Below are positions 1 to 10,230 of a DNA stretch of 64,000 nt, piece by piece; position 1 is the stretch's first letter; the number at the start of each line of letters is the position of its first letter. The stretch comes from Janthinobacterium sp. TND4EL3 (lineage in GTDB: Bacteria > Pseudomonadota > Gammaproteobacteria > Burkholderiales > Burkholderiaceae_D), in assembly GCF_900156175.1 (NCBI RefSeq), contig NZ_FTMV01000004.1, forward strand, positions 296,791 through 360,790. The letters run 5' to 3'. The notes under the pieces are model-generated. The model saw nothing but the letters and a program-made list of their open reading frames with translations, was not told the origin of the DNA and ran no database searches. The translations under genes and the position numbers were made by a program.

Positions 1-1400
1 TCGGCGCCATCGGCGGTGGCGGCGCCGCCTATAAATTGCAGCCGACGCAGACGCCGCAATTCTCGCGCGACAACCCGCGCACGGGCAGCCCGGAACTGCC
101 ATCCGGCAACGTCAAAGTGGCCAGCGCCAACGTGCTGAACTTCTTCACGACCTTTACGAATGGCAACAATGTCTTTGGCCAGACGGGGCAGGGCTGCACC
201 GTGGGTTCCTCGACCAGCAAGAGCAACTGCCGCGGCGCCGACAATCTGGCCGAATTCGTGCGCCAGCGCGACAAGATCGTGGCCGAACTGAAAGCCATCG
301 ACGCGGACGTGGTGGGCTTGATGGAAATCCAGAACAATGGCGAAACGGCCGTTAGTTACCTGGTCGAACAGCTCAACGCGGCCATCGGCGGCGTCAGCTA
401 CGCCGTGGTGCCGAAACCGGCCGCCACGGGCACGGACGCCATCCGCGTGGCCATGATCTACAAGCCTGCCAAGCTGGGCCTGGTGGGCGGCGCCCTGTCG
501 GATGCCAACGCCATCAACAACCGTCCGCCGATGGCGCAAACGTTCAAGGCCGCCAACGGCGAGAAATTCTCGCTGATCGTCAATCACCTGAAATCGAAGG
601 GCAGCTGCCCGTCGGGCGGGCTGGACGCGGACCAGAACGATAGCCAGAGCTGCTGGAACGCCACCCGCGTGCAGCAGGCCCAGCGCCTGGTGGGCAGCTT
701 CGTGCCGCAGGTGGCAGCGGCCGCCGGCGACGCGGACGTGCTCGTCATCGGCGACTTGAACTCGTATGGCGCGGAAGACCCGATCCAGGTCATCACGGGC
801 GCCGGCTTCGTCAATGAACTCGAACGCTTCGTGCGGCCGTCCGGCATGCCGTATTCCTACGTGTTCGGCGGCCAGAGCGGCTATCTCGACCATGCGCTGG
901 CCAGCGCTTCGCTGAGCCCGCAAGTGGCTGGCGTTGCCGAGTGGCATGTGAACGCGGACGAGCCGGAAGTGATCGACTACAACATTGACTCGGCCAAGCC
1001 GCAAGACCTGTACAACGCCTTGCCCTACCGCGCCTCGGACCACGATCCCGTCGTCATCAGCCTGGACTTGCAGCCCGCCTACCGCGACATCACGGCGGCC
1101 GTGTCGGTCAACAGTTCGGGCTTGACGTACAACCGCGCGACGCAGAAATACACGGGCACGTTTGCCTTCAGCAACACGGGCAGCAGCGCCTTGCACGGCC
1201 CGTTCCAGGTGGTGTTTGGCGGCTTGCCGGCTGGCGTGACCCTGGCCAATGCCACGGGCAGCCATGCGGGCGCCGCCTATGTCACCGTCAACGCGGCCAG
1301 CCTGGCGCCGGGCGCGACGGCCTCGTTCGCCGTCAGTTTCAGCAATCCGTCGAAAGTGACGATCAATTACTCCGCCAGCATTTTCGCCGGCAACTTCTAA
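1..1400 (+). CDS. Extracellular endonuclease/exonuclease/phosphatase-family nuclease (ExeM/NucH-like), 5' end outside window
   Basis: The coding frame is open from base 3, so the gene starts upstream of the window and only the C-terminal part is seen. The visible part carries the endonuclease/exonuclease/phosphatase fold signature in order: VKVASANVLNFF, a long helix ending in VVGLMEIQNNG (metal-binding Glu), SLIVNHLKSKG, GDLNSYGAEDP (catalytic Asp/Asn) and SDHDPVVISL (catalytic His). This order is typical of large secreted nucleases such as ExeM and NucH, which degrade extracellular DNA. About 105 residues after the SDHDP motif form a beta-rich domain that resembles a cell-surface or carbohydrate-binding module. 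The next gene follows after 10 bases, so they may be co-transcribed. Confidence 0.85.
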   Translation, partial: GAIGGGGAAYKLQPTQTPQFSRDNPRTGSPELPSGNVKVASANVLNFFTTFTNGNNVFGQTGQGCTVGSSTSKSNCRGADNLAEFVRQRDKIVAELKAIDADVVGLMEIQNNGETAVSYLVEQLNAAIGGVSYAVVPKPAATGTDAIRVAMIYKPAKLGLVGGALSDANAINNRPPMAQTFKAANGEKFSLIVNHLKSKGSCPSGGLDADQNDSQSCWNATRVQQAQRLVGSFVPQVAAAAGDADVLVIGDLNSYGAEDPIQVITGAGFVNELERFVRPSGMPYSYVFGGQSGYLDHALASASLSPQVAGVAEWHVNADEPEVIDYNIDSAKPQDLYNALPYRASDHDPVVISLDLQPAYRDITAAVSVNSSGLTYNRATQKYTGTFAFSNTGSSALHGPFQVVFGGLPAGVTLANATGSHAGAAYVTVNAASLAPGATASFAVSFSNPSKVTINYSASIFAGNF

Positions 1401-1410
1401 GGACTTGACC

Positions 1411-2049
1411 ATGTTGACAACGAAATTCAGCCTTGCCCTGCGCCGCGCCGTCCTGACCGCCTTGCTTGCCGGCAGCTCCAGCCTGGCGCTGGCGGACCCG
1501 CTCGGCTACCGCGTGGAAATCGACACGCGCCAGTTCTCGGGCGCCGGTTTCCTCGACTTCGCCTTTATTGCTGGAAATAGCCCCGCGCCGGGCGCGACGG
1601 CCACCCTCAGCAATTTCTCGGGCGCATTTGGCGCGCTGGCGTCGCAGGAAGGCAATGTCAGCGGCAGCCTGCCCGGCACCTTGACCTTCGGCAATAGCGG
1701 CGCCTACAACGACTGGTTTCACAACGTGACCCTGGGCGGCAAGTTCGGTTTCAATATCGTCTTTGGCGGCGATTTCCTGCACACGGCCGGTAACGCGGGC
1801 ACGACGTTTGGCGTGGGCTTGCTCGACGCCTCCGGCATGGCCTACCTGGGCAATGTGGACGGCAATCTCGTGCAATTCGAATTGACGCCGCTCAATGGCG
1901 GCATTCCCGCCAGCATTGCCGGCAGCACCTATGCCGGCATCGCGTCGATCTCGGCCGTGCCGGAAGCCTCGGAATGGATGATGCTGACGGGCGGCCTGGC
2001 GCTGATCGGCCTGGCCCTGCGCCGCCGCCAGCCCGTCGCACGCGCATAG
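1411..2049 (+). CDS. PEP-CTERM sorting-signal protein
   Basis: A 212-residue secreted protein with an N-terminal signal peptide (basic LRRA, then a hydrophobic stretch ending in LALA before DPL). A C-terminal sorting tail consists of VPEASEW, a hydrophobic helix and the basic end LRRRQ. This is the PEP-CTERM layout, recognised by an exosortase (XrtB or a relative, not in the window) and linked to export and surface attachment. The middle of about 150 residues is Gly/Asn-rich and beta-like, with no enzyme motif. The ATG at 1411 is preferred over the in-frame TTG at 1405. It lies directly downstream of the nuclease gene. Confidence 0.85.
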   Translation: MLTTKFSLALRRAVLTALLAGSSSLALADPLGYRVEIDTRQFSGAGFLDFAFIAGNSPAPGATATLSNFSGAFGALASQEGNVSGSLPGTLTFGNSGAYNDWFHNVTLGGKFGFNIVFGGDFLHTAGNAGTTFGVGLLDASGMAYLGNVDGNLVQFELTPLNGGIPASIAGSTYAGIASISAVPEASEWMMLTGGLALIGLALRRRQPVARA

Positions 2050-2062
2050 TATTGCCAAGCGG

Positions 2063-2090
2063 GACACAGCGCGCCTGCGGGCCGCTGTGT
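2063..2090 (+). terminator. Hairpin after the PEP-CTERM gene
   Basis: An 8-bp inverted repeat (ACACAGCG and CGCTGTGT) around a GC-rich loop lies 14 bases after the stop codon. No long T-run follows, so it could be a weak terminator or an mRNA 3' stabiliser. Confidence 0.4.
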
Positions 2091-2231
2091 TGCGTCCATT
2101 TAGTCGCAATAGCTATAAATCTGGAAACTAAATTGTATTGGTCACCGTTTTGTGCTTGATGCATAGTGAAAAACTTGTCGAGCCGTCTAGTTTTTTGACG
2201 GTCCACGCCAATTTTTCCGGAGGATGCATCG

Positions 2232-2945
2232 ATGCCTGGCCATATCCTGGTACTGGACCCTGCTCCCGCCATGCAGGCGCTGCTGGCGCATAACCTGGCC
2301 GGCGCCGGTTATCGGGTCAGCTGCGCCCTCGATGCGCGCGGCGCACTGGCGCTGCTGGCGGCCGACCCGCCCGACGTGCTGCTGCTGGAATGGGAGTTGC
2401 CCGATGCGTCCGGCATCGCGCTGCTGCGCCAGGTGCGCCAGGATGGCCAGCTGTGCGACATGCCCATCATCATGGTCAGCGCGCGCGACAGCGAGCACGA
2501 CAAGGTGCTGGCGCTGGAAAGCGGGGCCGACGATTACCTGTGCAAGCCCTTCGGTCCTCGTGAAATGCTGGCCCGCGTGCACGCGCTGCTGCGCCGGCGC
2601 GCGCCATCGGCCTCGCGCCCAGGCGCAAACACGGCCGGCGCCACCGCCTTGCGGCTCGATCCGCATACCTTGCGCGTGACGGCCGGCAGCGTGCCCGTCA
2701 GCCTGGGCCGCGTGGAATTCAAGCTGCTGCATTTCCTCATGAACCATCCGGGCAGGGTGCACAGCCGCGCACAACTGCTGGACCAGGTGTGGGGCCATGC
2801 CGCCTATCTCGACGAACGCACGGTCGACGCCCATGTGGGCCGCTTGCGGCAGGCTCTGCTGCCGGGCGGTTGCGGCCACTGCATTGAAACCGTGCGCGGC
2901 AGCGGCTACCGCTACCTGGCATTTGACAGGGCCGTGTGCGCATGA
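2232..2945 (+). CDS. OmpR/PhoB-type response regulator with atypical receiver domain
   Basis: A 237-residue protein with a receiver domain (about 1-120) and a winged-helix DNA-binding domain (about 140-232, with the RTVDAHVGRLRQ recognition-helix region and VRGSGYRY wing). The receiver is unusual. The position that normally holds the phosphorylated aspartate (LLLDW in PhoB) is Glu53 in LLLEWELPD, and the acidic pair near residue 9 is DP instead of DD or DE. Ser83 and Lys105 of the active site remain. Phosphorylation at the usual site is therefore unlikely, and the Glu may mimic the active state. The start has a good GGAGG at 2219-2223. The stop overlaps the next regulator gene by 4 bases (ATGA), so both are translated from one message. 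No histidine kinase gene is adjacent. Confidence 0.85.
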   Translation: MPGHILVLDPAPAMQALLAHNLAGAGYRVSCALDARGALALLAADPPDVLLLEWELPDASGIALLRQVRQDGQLCDMPIIMVSARDSEHDKVLALESGADDYLCKPFGPREMLARVHALLRRRAPSASRPGANTAGATALRLDPHTLRVTAGSVPVSLGRVEFKLLHFLMNHPGRVHSRAQLLDQVWGHAAYLDERTVDAHVGRLRQALLPGGCGHCIETVRGSGYRYLAFDRAVCA

Positions 2946-3613
2946 TGCTGCTGACGGGGCGGGAACAGGAATACCTGCTGCATGCGATTCTGGGCGCGCA
3001 CGGCATCGCCGCGCCCAGCGATTTCTTCCTGTGGAGCCAGGGGCCGCTGCAAACGCTGTTGCCGCACGACATATTAATGTGCGCGCAGCTGGGTGCCGGC
3101 GGGGCCGTGCTGCGCAGCGAGGCCTGGCACAGCGTCGTGCCCGATCACGCGCAGTTGCGCGAGCGCCAGGGCCAGCTGGCACGCCTGGCGCTGGCCTGGC
3201 GCGCGGGCGGCCAGAGGGCGGGCGTCATCGACGGCGCGCTGGTGCACGGCAGCGTGGGCGAGGGGGGCGGCAGTTTTTTTGCCCTGTTCGCCACGGGGAC
3301 CGTGGACGCGGCGCGCCACGCGTATGCGCTGGAATTACTGCTGCCCTACCTGCACGTGCACTGGCTGGCGCTGCCAGGCAGCCAGCCGGGGTTCCCGGGC
3401 GGCCTGGGCGTCACGCGCGCGGCCAGTGCGCGCGAACTGGAAGTGCTGCATTGGGTGCGCGAGGGCAAGAGCAATGACGAGGTGGGGCAAATTCTCGGCA
3501 TCAGCGGCGCCACCGTGAAAAGCCATTTGCAGCGCATCTACAAATTACTCGGCGTGAGCAACCGCACGCAGGCCGTCTCGCGCGGCATCGCACTGCGCCT
3601 GCTCGGCCATTAG
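2942..3613 (+). CDS. LuxR-type transcriptional regulator, EpsA-like (PEP-CTERM/exosortase associated)
   Basis: A 223-residue protein. The last 65 residues are a LuxR/FixJ helix-turn-helix (SARELEVLHWVREGKSNDEV, then GATVKSHLQRIYKLLGVSNR). The first 150 residues (DFFLWSQGPLQTLLPHDIL and following) resemble EpsA, the regulator found with XrtB exosortase/exopolysaccharide loci. This assignment is from memory of the family, and other LuxR regulators are possible. The ATG at 2942 overlaps the stop of the response regulator gene, so translation is coupled. The 3' end overlaps the stop codon of the convergent gene at 3610. Being next to PEP-CTERM genes fits a role in surface or exopolysaccharide control. 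Confidence 0.7.
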   Translation: MMLLTGREQEYLLHAILGAHGIAAPSDFFLWSQGPLQTLLPHDILMCAQLGAGGAVLRSEAWHSVVPDHAQLRERQGQLARLALAWRAGGQRAGVIDGALVHGSVGEGGGSFFALFATGTVDAARHAYALELLLPYLHVHWLALPGSQPGFPGGLGVTRAASARELEVLHWVREGKSNDEVGQILGISGATVKSHLQRIYKLLGVSNRTQAVSRGIALRLLGH

Positions 3614-4023
3614 CGCTGGTCCTGTATTTTATGATGGCCATTGGTGCCGTCCTCCTGCGTGTGTTCGACGGTGCCGGGCGACACCTGCGCCACGTCCGGG
3701 CTCGCTTGCAGGCGCGCCACTTCGGCTGACGTCAGCATGGCGGCAAAGCCGTTGAAGGCCACCGTGTAGCGGTATTGCACCGGGGCATCGGGCACCAGCG
3801 CCAGCACGGCGCGCTGCCGCGCTTCCAGTTGGGCCGTGTAGCGCCGCGCGGCCTCGCTGTGCGTATCGAGCCCATGCACGCCGTCCGCCTGCGAGGCCAG
3901 CGGCGGCGCGTTCAAGCGCACCAGATAGGGCAGGCGCGCGGCAGCGGCCTGCGCCGCGACAGGCAGGGCATGGATGCTGGCCATGCCGGCCACGATGGCA
4001 ATGCTGAGGCGAAATGCGGACAC
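3610..4023 (-). CDS. Stand-alone secreted inhibitor I9 (subtilase propeptide-like) protein
   Basis: A protein of about 137 residues with a signal peptide and one inhibitor-I9 domain but no protease domain. It clearly parallels the propeptide of the subtilase encoded next to it: RLPYLVRL against RRPYIVQL, APVQYRYTVAFNGFAAMLT against APVQYQYKIVLNGFSALLT, then AEVARLQAS against AEVRQLQAS. The GTG at 4023 is chosen because AAGGGAG lies 7 bases upstream; an ATG at 4077 sits directly on the T-run of the upstream terminator and is less likely. I9 domains fold and inhibit subtilases, so this is probably a free inhibitor or chaperone of the neighbour, or the remnant of a duplicated protease gene. The C-terminus is short, polar and His-rich. 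Confidence 0.75.
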   Translation of the reverse strand: MSAFRLSIAIVAGMASIHALPVAAQAAAARLPYLVRLNAPPLASQADGVHGLDTHSEAARRYTAQLEARQRAVLALVPDAPVQYRYTVAFNGFAAMLTSAEVARLQASPDVAQVSPGTVEHTQEDGTNGHHKIQDQR

Positions 4024-4077
4024 GCCAGCTCCCTTGGCGCGTCGCGCCCATACGCCGATTGTACGCGCGTCGCGCAT

Positions 4078-4102
4078 AAAAAACGCGCCCCGCAGGGCGC
4101 GT
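4078..4102 (-). terminator. Rho-independent terminator of the subtilase gene
   Basis: On the minus strand, ACGCGCCC and GGGCGCGT pair around a 4-base loop and are followed by a run of six T. It lies 26 bases after the subtilase stop and before the start of the I9 gene. Confidence 0.85.
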
Positions 4103-4127
4103 TGTGTGATGAGCTGGAGCGATACCG

Positions 4128-7280
<3,153 letters not shown>

Positions 7281-7323
7281 GTAGGGTTTCCTGGTAGCAA
7301 TAACGGGAATCGAAAGGGGGAGA

Positions 7324-8082
7324 TCAGGCTTGCTGGCGGCGGCGCGCCACGAAACCGATGCCTGCCAGGCCGAGCAGCATCATCGCGTAGGTCGACGGCT
7401 CCGGTACCGAGGCAACGATGTTGTCGAGCGCAAACTGTCCCTTGTTGCTGCTGAAAGCGCTGCAACTGCCAGCCGTGTTGCAAGTGAAACCGAAGAAGGC
7501 CAGCGAGGCGAATTGCTGGCTGCCGAAGGCGCTGCTGGTGTTGAAATGCTGAAACTGGAAGTTGCCGCCGATGGGGCCGCCCAACTGGTACGTTTCAAAG
7601 ATGGAGGAGCCGTTGGCATAGAAGCCTTGCACGCGCAGCAGGCCAGCCACCGCCGGGTAGCTGACGCCCTGCGCGTAGCCGATGAAACTGGCGTCGAAGC
7701 CCTGCAGGCTGACGCTGCCGCCCGCCTTCAACGGGTCGAGGTAGATGATGCCGTCGTTGAGGGAGGCGTAGTAATTGCTTTTATTGTTGGTCGGGCAAGC
7801 CATGCCGCAGGCGGCCGGGTCCGTGCCGTCGAACACGGCGCCGACCAAGTCGCCATAACTGGCGCCGGCGGCATTCGAGGCGCCCGTCAGCACGAAATGC
7901 TGGAATTCCAGGGAGTCGCCGTGACCGACGAACTGGCTGTCGAGATTGTCGAAGTTGATCACGTCCGCGATGGCGGCCGGCGCCCAGGCGGCGGAGAGGG
8001 CCAGGATGGCGGCGCCGGTCCACTGCTTGGCCGAGAAAGCATTTGCTGTGGCAGCTATCTGCGTATGCACAATACGAGTCAT
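7324..8082 (-). CDS. PEP-CTERM sorting-signal protein (QFxxD type)
   Basis: A 252-residue secreted protein. The N-terminus has a signal peptide (hydrophobic AAILALSAAWAPAAIA). The C-terminus has the sorting tail VPEPSTYAMMLLGLAGIGF followed by the basic ARRRQQA. KGQFALDNI just before the tail matches the QFxxD subgroup of PEP-CTERM proteins. The start at 8082 is chosen for the AAGGGAA ribosome site and because the signal peptide follows at once; an upstream in-frame start at 8163 would add about 27 unlikely residues. The body has four cysteines and no catalytic motif. The subtilase gene follows 43 bases downstream. Confidence 0.88.
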   Translation of the reverse strand: MTRIVHTQIAATANAFSAKQWTGAAILALSAAWAPAAIADVINFDNLDSQFVGHGDSLEFQHFVLTGASNAAGASYGDLVGAVFDGTDPAACGMACPTNNKSNYYASLNDGIIYLDPLKAGGSVSLQGFDASFIGYAQGVSYPAVAGLLRVQGFYANGSSIFETYQLGGPIGGNFQFQHFNTSSAFGSQQFASLAFFGFTCNTAGSCSAFSSNKGQFALDNIVASVPEPSTYAMMLLGLAGIGFVARRRQQA

Positions 8083-8545
8083 GAGTTTTCCCTTGATGAT
8101 TATGTCGGATGCAATATGTTTTGCGTCTTGGAGGTTCTTTTCTGCGCGGCCGGGTAAGACCAATGCGTAGAAAATTGATTTTTACTATAGCAAAATAGAC
8201 AATTTCATTGTTTGATATTCTTTCAAATTTAATTTGAAAGTTACAATTAATGAATGAATAAAATTCATCATTTACTATGAATTGGTAACCAGGAGTAGAT
8301 GGTTTCCGCATTGAAAATAGTTGAGTAATTGACCAGTCTGCCAAGCGCGCGGCGCCATGGCCCTTATGCCCGCCCTGGATGGTTTCCCCGTGAATTTGTT
8401 GTTCACAGTACAAAGAAAAGATTGTATTAACCATAACCGGCATGGTAGGCTGATAAGCATCAGGCAAGCGCGTGTTGCCCGTGCGTGGCCATCCGCTGCG
8501 CGCGGCGACGCAATGTATTGAAGCTAGGCAATAAGGAGTTGGCGG
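8083..8545. promoter_or_regulatory. Divergent intergenic region with a perfect AT-rich palindrome
   Basis: 463 bases without a supported gene, between the PEP-CTERM gene (minus) and gspG (plus). The segment 8165-8290 is far more AT-rich than its surroundings. It contains a perfect inverted repeat at 8220-8240 (CTTTCAAATT, central T, AATTTGAAAG) and a looser one just after it (ATGAAT/ATTCAT). This is the most likely operator or promoter region for both directions. No clear sigma-70 or sigma-54 promoter could be fixed by eye. The gspG ribosome site AAGGAG lies just before 8546. Confidence 0.5.
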
Positions 8546-8989
8546 ATGCATGCAGCACACAGGCAGAACTTGACAGCGGCGCGCGGTGCACGTGGCTTTA
8601 CCTTGCTCGAATTGCTGGTCGTCATCGTGATCATCGGCTTGCTGGCGGCCTATGTGGGACCCAAATATTTCGCCCAGTTGGGCAAGTCGGAAGTGACGGT
8701 GGCCAAGGCGCAGATCGAGGCGTTTGAAAAGTCGCTCGATACCTACCGCCTCGATGTGGGACGCTATCCGACGACGGAAGAGGGGCTGGCCGCGCTGCTC
8801 GTCGCGCCGCCGGCCGCCGGCACGCGCTGGAACGGTCCCTACCTGAAAAAGGCCGTGCCGCTCGACCCGTGGGGCCATGCGTATCAATACCGCGCACCGG
8901 GCACCAAGGGCGAATATGACATCGTCTCCCTGGGCAAGGATGGCCAGCCGGGCGGCAGCGGCGAGAATGCCGACATCAGCTCGCAATAG
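8546..8989 (+). CDS. gspG: Type II secretion major pseudopilin GspG
   Basis: A 147-residue class III prepilin-like protein. The leader ends in ARG and is followed by FTLLELLVVIVIIGLLAA, with Glu at position 5 of the mature protein, as needed for assembly. The C-terminal half has the GspG core: YRLDVGRYPTTEEGL, WNGPYLKK, PLDPWGHAYQYRAPG and a final region rich in Gly/Asp (GKDGQPGGSGENADI) that in GspG binds calcium. It would be the main subunit of the periplasmic pseudopilus after cleavage by a prepilin peptidase, whose gene is not in the window. First gene of an 11-gene same-strand cluster; gspF follows after 35 bases. Confidence 0.93.
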   Translation: MHAAHRQNLTAARGARGFTLLELLVVIVIIGLLAAYVGPKYFAQLGKSEVTVAKAQIEAFEKSLDTYRLDVGRYPTTEEGLAALLVAPPAAGTRWNGPYLKKAVPLDPWGHAYQYRAPGTKGEYDIVSLGKDGQPGGSGENADISSQ

Positions 8990-9024
8990 CGCCAGCGCCA
9001 CTCCTCCCTCACGGATACGTCATC

Positions 9025-10230
9025 ATGCAGTTTGAAGTACGCGCACTCTCGACGGACCAGGCGGTAACGACCTTGTCGACGTGTCTGATCGACGGCCGCG
9101 ACGAAGCGGACGCGCGCCGCCAGGCAGAGGCGCGCGGCCTTTTCGTCAGCGCCATCCGTCCGCTGCGCGCCACGCCGTTCAGCGCGGCCGGACGCCAGCG
9201 CGCGCGCGCCTTGCCGCTGCTGCTGTTCAGCCAGGAATTGCTGGCCCTGCTCAACGCGGGCCTGGGCATCGTCGAGGCGCTCGAAGCCCTGCTGGAAAAG
9301 GAAGCGTCGCCGGCCACGCGCAGCGTGCTCATGCGCCTGCTGGAAGGATTGCGCGAAGGCAAGCGCTTTTCCGCCGTGCTGGCGGAGCAGGCCGAACTGT
9401 TTCCCCCTTTGTATATCGGCATCGTCAAGGCGGCCGAAGGCACGAGCGACCTGCCGCGCGCGCTGTCGCGCTACATCGACTACCAGCAGCGCATCGACAC
9501 GGTGCGCGCGAAAATCGTCAGCGCCGCCATTTATCCGGCCATCCTGCTGGCCGTGGGCGGCGGCGTCAGCGCCTTCCTGATCAGCTATGTGGTGCCGCGT
9601 TTCGCCGAGGTCTACCAGGGCGCCGGGCGCAACCTGCCGTGGATGTCGCAAGTGATGCTCAGCTGGGGCCAGTTCGTCACCGAGCATGGCCTGCTGCTGT
9701 TGCTCGGACTGCTTATCACCGGCAGCGTCGTGTTTACTGCCGTGCGGCGCGTGCTGCGCAACGGCGGCGTGGCGCGCCTGCTGGCGACACTGCCGGGCAT
9801 CGGCGAGCGCGTGCGCATCTATGAGCTGTCGCGCCTGTACCTGACCCTGGGCATGCTGGCCGAAGGGGGCATCACCATCGTGCACGCCATTTCCACCGTG
9901 CAGGCGATGGTCTCGCCGCGCATGCGGGCATCCTTGCAGGGCGCGCGCGCGGCCATCGAGGCGGGCCAGCCCCTGTCGTCCGCCTTCGAGCAGCATCAAC
10001 TGACGACGCCGATCTCGCTGCGCATGCTGCGCGTGGGCGAGCGCACGGGCGATATGGGCCCCATGCTGACGCAGTCGGCCGCCTTCTATGACGGCGAAAT
10101 CAGCCGCTGGATCGACCGTTTTACGCGCACCTTCGAACCCTTGCTGATGGCCGCCATCGGCCTGGTCGTGGGCGCCATCGTGATCCTGCTGTACATGCCC
10201 ATCTTTGACCTTGCCGGCGATATCTCATGA
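9025..10230 (+). CDS. gspF: Type II secretion inner-membrane platform protein GspF
   Basis: A 401-residue inner-membrane protein with two T2SSF domains (about 70-190 and 270-390) and three hydrophobic segments (about 170-195, 225-245 and 370-395). Recognised motifs are LLFSQELLALLNAGL in the first repeat and RLYLTLGMLAEGGITIV in the second. GspF/PilC links the ATPase to pseudopilus assembly. The stop overlaps the start of gspE (ATGA at 10227), so the two are translationally coupled. Confidence 0.93.
   Translation: MQFEVRALSTDQAVTTLSTCLIDGRDEADARRQAEARGLFVSAIRPLRATPFSAAGRQRARALPLLLFSQELLALLNAGLGIVEALEALLEKEASPATRSVLMRLLEGLREGKRFSAVLAEQAELFPPLYIGIVKAAEGTSDLPRALSRYIDYQQRIDTVRAKIVSAAIYPAILLAVGGGVSAFLISYVVPRFAEVYQGAGRNLPWMSQVMLSWGQFVTEHGLLLLLGLLITGSVVFTAVRRVLRNGGVARLLATLPGIGERVRIYELSRLYLTLGMLAEGGITIVHAISTVQAMVSPRMRASLQGARAAIEAGQPLSSAFEQHQLTTPISLRMLRVGERTGDMGPMLTQSAAFYDGEISRWIDRFTRTFEPLLMAAIGLVVGAIVILLYMPIFDLAGDIS

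Noticed and set aside
2139..2153. Sigma-54 promoter before the response regulator gene (TGGT-N7-TTGT)
   Set aside because: Spacing fits, but the -12 element ends in GT, not GC, so it is too weak to claim.
8275..8460. Small minus-strand gene of about 61 codons in the PEP-CTERM/gspG gap
   Set aside because: No ribosome site, no homology sense in the translation and low-GC non-coding character.
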